A stretch of 64,000 nt of DNA from Methylorubrum aminovorans (GTDB lineage Bacteria > Pseudomonadota > Alphaproteobacteria > Rhizobiales > Beijerinckiaceae). Position numbers and translations under genes: made by a program. The stretch covers positions 1-64,000 of the forward strand of contig NZ_BPRC01000017.1 in the NCBI RefSeq assembly GCF_022179725.1, in the 5' to 3' direction. Shown here in pieces: positions 46,437-53,467 of the stretch; position 1 is the first letter of the stretch; each line of letters starts with the position of its first letter. The notes beneath the pieces were generated by a model that was not told the origin of the DNA, searched no databases, and saw only the letters and a list, made by a program, of their open reading frames with translations.

Positions 46437-46907
46437 TCGACCTTGGAAGCGGGCAGGCGCAGCCGGAGAGGAGCTAGGCCAGCGTGCGAGGGCACACAAC
46501 ACATTGCCCCCGCAAAACACAAGCGCGCTGCGAACACAGGATCGGATGGCAATGAGGCGGAAGGAAGCCGGCGAAGCGCCGTTGGGCCGCCGCGTCGGTC
46601 GGCTGAAGAGGCGGTTTGCCGCGCTCCTTGCAAAAAAGCGCTGCGAACCGTCTCTCCCCTGATGACACCGGGAAATCTTCTTCCTATAAGCAGCGCCGTG
46701 ATGGTCGCAGCCCACGAGGCAGCGCACGGTCCGGGTCTTGGGAGGAACAATCAGCCAACGCGCCGCAAGCAATGCGCGATATAATCTAGGCTGAAAAATA
46801 CTTTGGTTTTAAAAGCAAGGCCTTGTGCCTTGCTTTTTGTTTTTGAACTGCGGCTCTTCTCGTGCCCGGCGAGATCTTCGGCTCGGGGCGTCCGTGGCCT
46901 TTCGCGA
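46437..46907. other. gap between DUF1467 and proS
   Basis: 471 bases with an intrinsic terminator (46812-46836), a plus-strand TATAAT (46780-46785) just before it, and the likely promoter of proS. No ORF is convincing. The plus-strand TATAAT has no good -35 at the usual distance. Confidence 0.45.
46812..46836. terminator. intrinsic terminator, probably bidirectional
   Basis: Perfect 10-base stem AAAGCAAGGC (46812-46821) / GCCTTGCTTT (46827-46836) with a 5-base loop. On the plus strand it is followed by TTGTTTTT; on the minus strand the stem runs into TTTTAAAA. It ends the minus-strand rnj-mce-DUF1467 group, and would also end any plus-strand transcript coming from the left. Confidence 0.8.
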
Positions 46908-47246
46908 CTACAGGCGGGCGAGCGGGAAGATCAACAAAGCTGTGAAGAAGGCGAGAGCGGCCAGGACGGTCGTCAGCAGCGCCTTCTCGCGCAGGCGCGG
47001 GCTCGCGGGCGCCCCCGGATCCTGGCCCGGCACCAGCCGCTGCGGATCGGCCTCGGCGGCATTGCCCAGGGGCAGGATCGCGAACAGGAAGGTCCACCAC
47101 AGGACGAAGTAGAGCGCCAGCGCGCCGAACACCGTCAGCTCGAACCCCTTCACGGCCACGGTGGCGAACAGCGCGACCAGCACCGCAACCGTCAGGAGGG
47201 TCAGCGGCGTCGAGGCGGTGAGGGTACGAAGAGGCGAATGGGTCAT
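46908..47246 (-). CDS. DUF1467 family membrane protein
   Basis: 112 aa with two hydrophobic helices (about 14-32 after a short N-terminus, and 85-108 near the end) and a third weaker one around 40-60. The motif WWTFLFAILPLGNA is the DUF1467 signature. The family lies between mce and proS in most Rhizobiales, and its function is not known. It is 68 bases downstream of mce on the minus strand and is followed by a strong terminator. Confidence 0.88.
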   Translation of the reverse strand: MTHSPLRTLTASTPLTLLTVAVLVALFATVAVKGFELTVFGALALYFVLWWTFLFAILPLGNAAEADPQRLVPGQDPGAPASPRLREKALLTTVLAALAFFTALLIFPLARL

Positions 47247-47314
47247 CGTTTTCGAACAATCATGCAGCGGCCGGGCCGGGGCCCGACCGAAGGAGGCGGA
47301 CCGGAGGCGGTCGC

Positions 47315-47719
47315 TCAGACCTGCTCCAGTTCCACCAGCGTGCCCAGGAAATCCTTGGGGTGGAGGAAGATCACCGGCTTGCCGTGGGCGCCGATCTTCG
47401 GCTCGCCGGTGCCGAGCACGCGGGCGCCGGCTGCTTTCATCTGGTCGCGGGCAGCGATGATGTCCTCGACCTCGTAGCAGACGTGGTGGATGCCGCCGGC
47501 CGGGTTCTTGTCGACGAAGCCCTGGATGGTCGAGTTCTCGCCGAGCGGCGACATCAGCTCGACCTTGCTGTTGGGCAGTTCCACGAACACCACCGTCACG
47601 CCGTGCTCCGGCTGCGGAAGCGGCTCGGTCACCTTGGCGCCGAGCGTGTCGCGGTAGACCGCGGTCGCCGCGTCGAGATCCTTCACCGCGATGGCGACGT
47701 GATTGAGCCGTCCGATCAT
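47315..47719 (-). CDS. mce: methylmalonyl-CoA epimerase
   Basis: 134 aa VOC-fold enzyme that interconverts (2R)- and (2S)-methylmalonyl-CoA, linking propionyl-CoA carboxylation and the ethylmalonyl-CoA pathway to succinyl-CoA. Metal ligands of the family are in LNHVAIAVKD (first His), the central VVFVELPNSKVEL glutamate and GIHHVCYEVEDI (His). It lies 136 bases after rnj, with a family B repeat between them. Confidence 0.92.
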   Translation of the reverse strand: MIGRLNHVAIAVKDLDAATAVYRDTLGAKVTEPLPQPEHGVTVVFVELPNSKVELMSPLGENSTIQGFVDKNPAGGIHHVCYEVEDIIAARDQMKAAGARVLGTGEPKIGAHGKPVIFLHPKDFLGTLVELEQV

Positions 47720-47744
47720 GTCTTCTGCCTCCCTACGCTGATCC

Positions 47745-47837
47745 CGTCATTGCGAGCGGCAGCGAAGCAATCCAGCGGCGCGCCATCTCCAAATGATGCG
47801 GAGCGCTGGATTGCTTCGGCTTTGCCTCGCAATGACC
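47745..47837. repeat. palindromic repeat, family B (best-preserved copy)
   Basis: Left arm starts GTCATTGCGAGCGGCAGCGA and contains AGCAATCCAGCG; right arm starts CGCTGGATTGCTTCGG and ends CCTCGCAATGAC. The arms pair over almost their whole length, leaving about 25 bases in the centre. It lies between rnj and mce, on a probable operon, and could form a long mRNA hairpin that reduces read-through into mce. Other copies: 10520, 24943, 37794 and 42934. Confidence 0.85.
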
Positions 47838-47855
47838 GGACGTGTCTTTAGTTTA

Positions 47856-49529
47856 TCACACCTCCACCACCTGCACGTGGCAGGCGGGCTTCTTGCCCCA
47901 GGCCTCGTTGACGGCGGAGCGCACAGCGCGGTCGACCGCAATCTCCACGGCCTCCGAGTCCTTCATCTTGCCGCGCGACAGGCCGTTGATGGTCCGATTG
48001 ACCGTATCGACCACGGTGTCGAGCAACGGCTCGCCGCTCCGGCCGCGATTGGGCAGGCCCATGATGTCCACCGCCGGATCGCCGGCCATCTCGCCGCGCT
48101 CGTCGATGGCGAGCGCCACCGAGACGATGCCGGCCTGCGAGAGCTTACGCCGCTCGGGGATCGCCCGGTCCTTGGAGTCGATCAGGACATTGCCGTCCTT
48201 GTAGAGGCGTCCGGCGCGGACATGCTCGACCACCTCCGGCGTGCCCGGCGCGAGGCGGACCACCGCGCCGTTGCGGGCCTTGATCACCGACTCAACGCCC
48301 TGCGAACGGGCGAAACGCGCGTGCTCGTCGAGATGCAGCGCCTCGCCGTGAACCGGCACGACCGCCTTCGGCCGGGTCCAGGAATACATCGCCACCATCT
48401 CCTCGCGGCGGGGATGCCCGGAGACGTGGACGAGTTCGGTGCGGTCGGTGATGACCTCGATGCCATCCTCGATCAGGTCGTTGATGATGGCCCCGACATC
48501 GCGCTCGTTGCCGGGGATGGCGCGCGAGGAGAAGATCACCCGGTCGCCCGCCGTCAGCGAGATCGCCGGATGGTCGTGGCGCGACACCCGCGACATGGCC
48601 GCCCGCGGCTCGCCCTGCGAGCCGGTGAGCAGGCAGACCACCTTGTCGCGCGGGATGTGTGAGAAGGAATCCGCTGAGAGGAAGTCCGGCAATCCGTCGA
48701 GGTAGCCGCATTCGCGGGCGACATCGATGACCCGATCCATGGCGCGCCCGACGGCGATCACCTGACGGCCGCAAGCCTGGGCGGCTTCGGCCACGGCACG
48801 GATGCGCGCGACGTTGGAGGCGAAGGTCGTTACCGCCACGCGATGCGGCGCGTTCTCGATCAGCTTGCGCAGCGTCGCGGAGACCTCGGACTCGCTCGGC
48901 GAGCGGCCCTCGCGCAGGACGTTGGTGGAATCGCAGACCATCGCCAGGATGCCCTCGTCGCCCAGAGCCGTGAAGGCTTCCGGCGAGGTCGTATCGCCGG
49001 CCACAGGCGTGTCGTCGAGCTTCCAGTCACCGGTATGCAGCACGAGGCCGTGCTCGGTGCGGATCGCCACCGCGTTCGACTCGGGAATCGAGTGGGCCAC
49101 CGGCACGAATTCGATCTCGAACGGACCGACGGTGACACGCCGACCCGGCTTGATCTCGCGCAGATCCACCTTCGGCGCGCCGGGCTCGGAGAGACGACGT
49201 GTCTCCAGAAGCTGCTTGGCGAAGCGCGTGGCGTAGACCGGCGCCTTGATGCGCGGCCACAGCTCAGAGATTGCGCCGATATGGTCCTCGTGCGCGTGGG
49301 TGATGAAGATGCCGAGGAGGTCCTTCTTGCGCTCCTCGATGAAGGTGAGGTCCGGGAACATCAGGTCGACGCCCGGCAGCCCTTCCTCGCCGGCGAAGCC
49401 CATCCCGCAATCGACCATGATCCATTTGCGCTGCCGCTCGGGTCCGATCCCGTAGAGGCCTGCATTCATGCCGATCTCGCCCACGCCGCCGAGCGGCACG
49501 AAGACGAGTTCGTCTTGCCGTGTCGTCAT
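47856..49529 (-). CDS. rnj: ribonuclease J
   Basis: 557 aa metallo-beta-lactamase/beta-CASP nuclease with 5'-exo and endoribonuclease activity in rRNA and mRNA processing. The metal site is HAHEDHIG (His78, His80, Asp82, His83); beta-CASP signals are the Asp in LVLHTGDWKLD and GSQGEPRAAMSR, and the C-terminal domain is complete. RNase J is usual in Rhizobiales. It starts at ATG 49529, 19 bases after birA, and so is probably on the nuo-birA transcript. Confidence 0.95.
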   Translation of the reverse strand: MTTRQDELVFVPLGGVGEIGMNAGLYGIGPERQRKWIMVDCGMGFAGEEGLPGVDLMFPDLTFIEERKKDLLGIFITHAHEDHIGAISELWPRIKAPVYATRFAKQLLETRRLSEPGAPKVDLREIKPGRRVTVGPFEIEFVPVAHSIPESNAVAIRTEHGLVLHTGDWKLDDTPVAGDTTSPEAFTALGDEGILAMVCDSTNVLREGRSPSESEVSATLRKLIENAPHRVAVTTFASNVARIRAVAEAAQACGRQVIAVGRAMDRVIDVARECGYLDGLPDFLSADSFSHIPRDKVVCLLTGSQGEPRAAMSRVSRHDHPAISLTAGDRVIFSSRAIPGNERDVGAIINDLIEDGIEVITDRTELVHVSGHPRREEMVAMYSWTRPKAVVPVHGEALHLDEHARFARSQGVESVIKARNGAVVRLAPGTPEVVEHVRAGRLYKDGNVLIDSKDRAIPERRKLSQAGIVSVALAIDERGEMAGDPAVDIMGLPNRGRSGEPLLDTVVDTVNRTINGLSRGKMKDSEAVEIAVDRAVRSAVNEAWGKKPACHVQVVEV

Positions 49530-49548
49530 CTTGTCCGTCTATCCAGTC

Positions 49549-50442
49549 TCAGGCCGCCGTCGCGGCACTTCCGAAATGCACCTCGCCCGCCGTCACGGTT
49601 CGTCGGGTTCCATCCGGGGCGAGGATCACGAGCCGCCCCCCCTCGTCGATCGTTTCAAACATGCCCGTCAGCGTGGCCTCGGCCATGCGAACCGACACGG
49701 GGGCCCCTACCCCCGCCGCGCGCTCAAGCCACCGCCGCCGGATATTCGAGAATCCGCGCCCCTTGTTCCAGATCCGGACGGCTTCGACAAATCGTTCCGA
49801 CAGGAATTCGAGCAGCATCGGCGCATCCGCCGCGGAAAACGCCGAGAGCGCAGCCGCCGGATAGGGCAAACCCTCGGGTGTTGCCGCGATATTCACACCG
49901 AAGCCGACCACGACTGCCCGTCGCCCACCCGGCAGCGTCTCGGCCTCCAGCAGGATGCCGGCGAGCTTTTGGCCGTCAGCGAGGACGTCGTTCGGCCATT
50001 TCAGATGGATGGCGGCGTGTGAGGGAGCAATGCCCTGCGGCGCCAGCGCATCCCCTCTCTCCGCATGCGGGGAGAGGGCTTCGACGACGACGAGGTCGTC
50101 ACGACCCTCTCCCTGCCTACGGGGAGAGGGGGCTGAACGGCAGGCGTCGCGCAAAGCGTCTACGAGTGCGCAACCGGCGACGAACCCCAGGGTTGCCACC
50201 ACCTCCGGCGCAACACCCGCCACCGGCAGCAACAGGCTCGCGGCGAGGTTGCCGTCCGGTGAGGTCCAGGCATTGCCGCGGCGGCCGCGGCCGGCTTCCT
50301 GGCGTTGGGCCGTGACCCAGAGCGGCCCCGCTTCGCCGCCATGGGCGAGGCGCATCGCCTCACTGTTGGTCGAATCGAGCCGGTCGTGGCTGTGAAGCCG
50401 GTATCCCTCGGACCGGGCTGCCTGACTTAAGCGGAACTGCAT
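49549..50442 (-). CDS. birA: biotin--[acetyl-CoA-carboxylase] ligase with a repeat-derived insertion
   Basis: 297 aa. Makes biotinyl-AMP and attaches biotin to the carboxylase carrier lysine. The catalytic domain shows the biotin-binding AGRGRRGNAWTSPDGN, and the second motif HLKWPNDVLADGQKLAGILLE, with a GVNIAATP region. No N-terminal HTH, so it is a non-repressor type. Residues about 104-131 (DNA 50053-50130) are not part of the family: they read PSPRRQGEGR...LSPHAERG, the translation of a palindromic DNA repeat kept in frame. The insertion is in a loop before the KWPND motif. It lies 5 bases after nuoN. Confidence 0.93.
   Translation of the reverse strand: MQFRLSQAARSEGYRLHSHDRLDSTNSEAMRLAHGGEAGPLWVTAQRQEAGRGRRGNAWTSPDGNLAASLLLPVAGVAPEVVATLGFVAGCALVDALRDACRSAPSPRRQGEGRDDLVVVEALSPHAERGDALAPQGIAPSHAAIHLKWPNDVLADGQKLAGILLEAETLPGGRRAVVVGFGVNIAATPEGLPYPAAALSAFSAADAPMLLEFLSERFVEAVRIWNKGRGFSNIRRRWLERAAGVGAPVSVRMAEATLTGMFETIDEGGRLVILAPDGTRRTVTAGEVHFGSAATAA
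50053..50130. repeat. palindromic repeat translated in frame within birA
   Basis: Two hairpins flank a third. Left: CCCTCTCT (50053) to GGAGAGGG (50078), pairing for about 12 bases around CCGCATGCGG. Centre: GACGACGAGGTCGTC around 50087-50100. Right: CCCTCTCCC (50105-50113) to GGGGAGAGGG (50130). The total of 78 bases is a multiple of three and contains no stop in the birA frame. Confidence 0.8.
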
Positions 50443-50447
50443 CCGCC

Positions 50448-51887
50448 TCAGAACAGCGCCTTCGCCGCGTCACCCGCCGCGGCGACCAGCGGGGCCGGGA
50501 CGAGGAAGAACAGCACGACGACGGCGCTCGACACGCCGAGCACGATGGCCGAGCCCGGCGGGATCCGCTCGTAGGGCGCCTTGGCCTCGTCGAAGTACAT
50601 CACCTTGACGAGACGCAGGTAGTAGAAGGCACCGACCACCGAGGTCACCACGCCGACGACGGCGAGCGTCACCAGCCCTTCCTTAATCGCGGCGGCGAAG
50701 ACGTAGAACTTCGCGAAGAACCCGGCGAGCGGCGGGATGCCGGCCAGCGAGAACATCATCGCGGCGAGGCAGAAGGCCAGCCACGGATGCGTGCGCGAGA
50801 GGCCCGAGAGATCGTCGACTGTCTCGAACATCTTGTCCTTGCGGCGCAGCGACAGCAGCACCGCGAAGGCGCCGAGCGTCATGGCGAGGTAGATCACCAT
50901 GTAGATGATCACGCCGCGGATGCCCTCCTCCGAGCCGGCCGCCAAGCCGATCAGCGCGTAGCCGACATTGCCGATCGAGGAATAGGCCATCAGGCGCTTG
51001 ATGTTGCGCTGGCCGATGGCGGCGAAGGATCCGAGCGCCATCGAGGCGATCGAGACGAACACGATGATCTGCTGCCAGACGGCCGTCACGTCGGGGAAGG
51101 CGCCGATGAAGACGCGCACCGTCATCGCCATGGCGGCGATCTTCGGGGCGGAGCCGAAGAAGGCGGTGACCGGCGTCGGCGAGCCCTCGTAGACGTCCGG
51201 CGTCCACATGTGGAACGGCACCGCCGCCAGTTTGAAGGCGACGCCGGCGGCCACGAACACGATGCCGAGCACGATGCCGAAGCTCGTCGCGCCGTTGAGC
51301 GCCGTGACGATGCCGGGGAACGAAACGGTGCCGGTGAAGCCGTAGACCAGCGAGGCGCCGTAGAGCAGCATGCCGGAGGAGAGCGCGCCGAGCACGAAGT
51401 ACTTCAGGCCGGCTTCCGTGGACTTCACGTCGTCGCGGTGGAAGGCGGCGATGACGTAGGCGGCGAGCGATTGCAGTTCCAGCCCGAGATAGAGCGAGAT
51501 CAAGTCGTTGGCCGAGGCCATCACCATCATGCCGATGGTGCAGAGCACGATCAGGATCGGATACTCGAACCGGTCGATGCGCTCGCGCTGGAAGTAGTCG
51601 CGCGAGAGCAGGATCGTCGCCGCCGAGCCGATCAGGATCAGCGCCTTCATCACCCGCGCGAACGGGTCGGCGATGAAGGCGCCATTCAGCGTCGTCACGT
51701 TGCCCGTCTGCGAGACGACGAGGAAGAAGGTGAAGATCAGGAGGATCAGCGCGCCGACATTGACGCCCTCGGACGAGCGCTCGCCGCGCCACGCCCCGTA
51801 GAGCACGAGCAGCAAAGCGCCGACGCTCAGGACGATCTCCGGCAGGACCGGTGTGATCGCCGGCAGGACGGACTGGATCGGGGTCAT
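50448..51887 (-). CDS. nuoN: NADH-quinone oxidoreductase subunit N
   Basis: 479 aa, about 14 transmembrane helices, antiporter-like membrane subunit of complex I that takes part in proton translocation. Family features are the conserved glutamate region in the fifth helix area (GLELQSLAAYVIAAF) and the lysine-containing FAAIGQRNIKRLMAYSSIGNVG, YLAMTLGAFAVLLS and MFSLAGIPPLAGFFAKFYVF motifs. Its ATG overlaps the nuoM stop in ATGA. It is the last nuo gene, followed by birA after 5 bases. Confidence 0.97.
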   Translation of the reverse strand: MTPIQSVLPAITPVLPEIVLSVGALLLVLYGAWRGERSSEGVNVGALILLIFTFFLVVSQTGNVTTLNGAFIADPFARVMKALILIGSAATILLSRDYFQRERIDRFEYPILIVLCTIGMMVMASANDLISLYLGLELQSLAAYVIAAFHRDDVKSTEAGLKYFVLGALSSGMLLYGASLVYGFTGTVSFPGIVTALNGATSFGIVLGIVFVAAGVAFKLAAVPFHMWTPDVYEGSPTPVTAFFGSAPKIAAMAMTVRVFIGAFPDVTAVWQQIIVFVSIASMALGSFAAIGQRNIKRLMAYSSIGNVGYALIGLAAGSEEGIRGVIIYMVIYLAMTLGAFAVLLSLRRKDKMFETVDDLSGLSRTHPWLAFCLAAMMFSLAGIPPLAGFFAKFYVFAAAIKEGLVTLAVVGVVTSVVGAFYYLRLVKVMYFDEAKAPYERIPPGSAIVLGVSSAVVVLFFLVPAPLVAAAGDAAKALF

Positions 51888-53467
51888 CGCGCGGCGGCCT
51901 CGACGGTTTTCTGGGACTCAGGTCCAGCCATGTTCTCGGCCGCCGCGAGCTTCGCCGCTCTGGCGGCGGCCTCGGCGGTCTGCGTGTTGGCGAGTGCGCC
52001 GCGCATGTTCTGCACCAGCGCCTCGGTGGAGGGCGCGAAGGTGTCGAGCACGGGGGCCGGATGCACGCCGTACCAGATCGTCAGCGCGACGAGCGGCGCG
52101 ATGATGATTTTCTCGCGCGTGTCGAGATCGAGGATGCCCTGGAGGTTGGGCTTGTCGAGCTTCCCGTAAATCACCCGGGCATAGAGCCACAGCGCGTAGC
52201 CCGCCGAGAGGATGATGCCGAAGACCGAGAAGAAGGCGACCGTCGGGTTGGCCTTGAAGGCACCCATCATCGCCAGGAACTCGCCGACGAAGCCGGACGT
52301 GCCGGGCAGGCCGACATTGGCCATGGTGAACACCATCATCGCGGCGGCGTAGAGCGGCATCCGCTTCACGAGGCCGCCGTAGGCCGCGATTTCGCGGGTG
52401 TGCATCCGGTCGTAGACGACGCCGACGCAGAGGAAGAGCGCGCCCGAGACGATGCCGTGCGAGATCATCAGGAACAGCGCGCCCTGGATGCCCTGCTCGT
52501 TCAGGGTGAACAGGCCGAGCGTCACGAAGCCCATATGCGCCACCGACGAGTAGGCGATCAGCTTCTTGATGTCGGTCTGCATCATCGCGGTGAGCGAAGT
52601 GAAGATGATCGCGATCACCGAGAGCGCGAAGACCAGAGGCGCGAACGCGGCCGATGCGTCCGGCAGCATCGGCAGCGAGATCCGAATGAAGCCGTAGCCG
52701 CCCATCTTCAGCAGGATGCCAGCCAGGATCACCGAGCCCGCGGTCGGCGCCTCGACGTGGGCGTCGGGGAGCCAGGTATGGACCGGCCACATCGGCATCT
52801 TCACCGCGAACGAGGCGAAGAAGGCGAGCCACAGCCACCACTGCATCCCGACGGGGAAGCGGTGCTGGAGGAGCGTCGGGATGTCGGTGGTGCCGGCCTC
52901 CCAGTACATCGCCATGATGGCGAGCAGCATCAGCACGGAGCCGAGCAGGGTGTAGAGGAAGAACTTGAAGCTCGCGTAGATGCGCCGCTTGCCGCCCCAG
53001 ATGCCGATGATGAGGAACATCGGGATCAGACCTGCCTCGAAGAACAGGTAGAACAGCACGAGGTCGAGGGCGCAGAACACGCCGATCATCGTCGTTTCCA
53101 GCACCAGGAAGGCGACGAAGTACTCCTTGACCCGGTTCTCGACCGACAACCACGAGGCCCCAATGCAGAACGGCATCAGGAAGGTGGTCAGCAGGATCAA
53201 CGGCATCGAGAAGCCGTCGACGCCGAGCTTGAACCGGATCGTCTCGGCAAGCCACGCATGGCTCTCGACGAGCTGGAAGCTCGGCGACGCGATGTCGTAG
53301 CGGGCCCAGGCGGCCAGCGAGAGCAGGAAGGTGACGATCGTGGTGATCAGCGCGGCCCAGCGGGCGTTGCGCTTCACCGCCGCCGTCTCCTCACCCAGGG
53401 TCAGGATGAAGGCGGCGCCCGCGAGCGGAACGATCAGAAGCCCGGAGAGAATACCGAGGCCGAGCAT
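51884..53467 (-). CDS. nuoM: NADH-quinone oxidoreductase subunit M
   Basis: 527 aa, about 14 helices, antiporter-like subunit of complex I. Characteristic segments are YLFFEAGLIPMFLIIGIWGG (helix with the conserved Glu), MPMWPVHTWLPDAHVEAPTAGS, MMQTDIKKLIAYSSVAHMGFV and LPGTSGFVGEFLAM. The start ATG 53467 shares one base with the nuoL stop (TGATG), and its stop overlaps nuoN, so translation of L, M and N is coupled. The C-terminus has an Ala-rich tail of about 40 residues. Confidence 0.97.
   Translation of the reverse strand: MLGLGILSGLLIVPLAGAAFILTLGEETAAVKRNARWAALITTIVTFLLSLAAWARYDIASPSFQLVESHAWLAETIRFKLGVDGFSMPLILLTTFLMPFCIGASWLSVENRVKEYFVAFLVLETTMIGVFCALDLVLFYLFFEAGLIPMFLIIGIWGGKRRIYASFKFFLYTLLGSVLMLLAIMAMYWEAGTTDIPTLLQHRFPVGMQWWLWLAFFASFAVKMPMWPVHTWLPDAHVEAPTAGSVILAGILLKMGGYGFIRISLPMLPDASAAFAPLVFALSVIAIIFTSLTAMMQTDIKKLIAYSSVAHMGFVTLGLFTLNEQGIQGALFLMISHGIVSGALFLCVGVVYDRMHTREIAAYGGLVKRMPLYAAAMMVFTMANVGLPGTSGFVGEFLAMMGAFKANPTVAFFSVFGIILSAGYALWLYARVIYGKLDKPNLQGILDLDTREKIIIAPLVALTIWYGVHPAPVLDTFAPSTEALVQNMRGALANTQTAEAAARAAKLAAAENMAGPESQKTVEAAAR

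Noticed and set aside
44814..46784. 656-codon plus-strand ORF across lolC and proS
   Set aside because: Antisense shadow of two certain genes.
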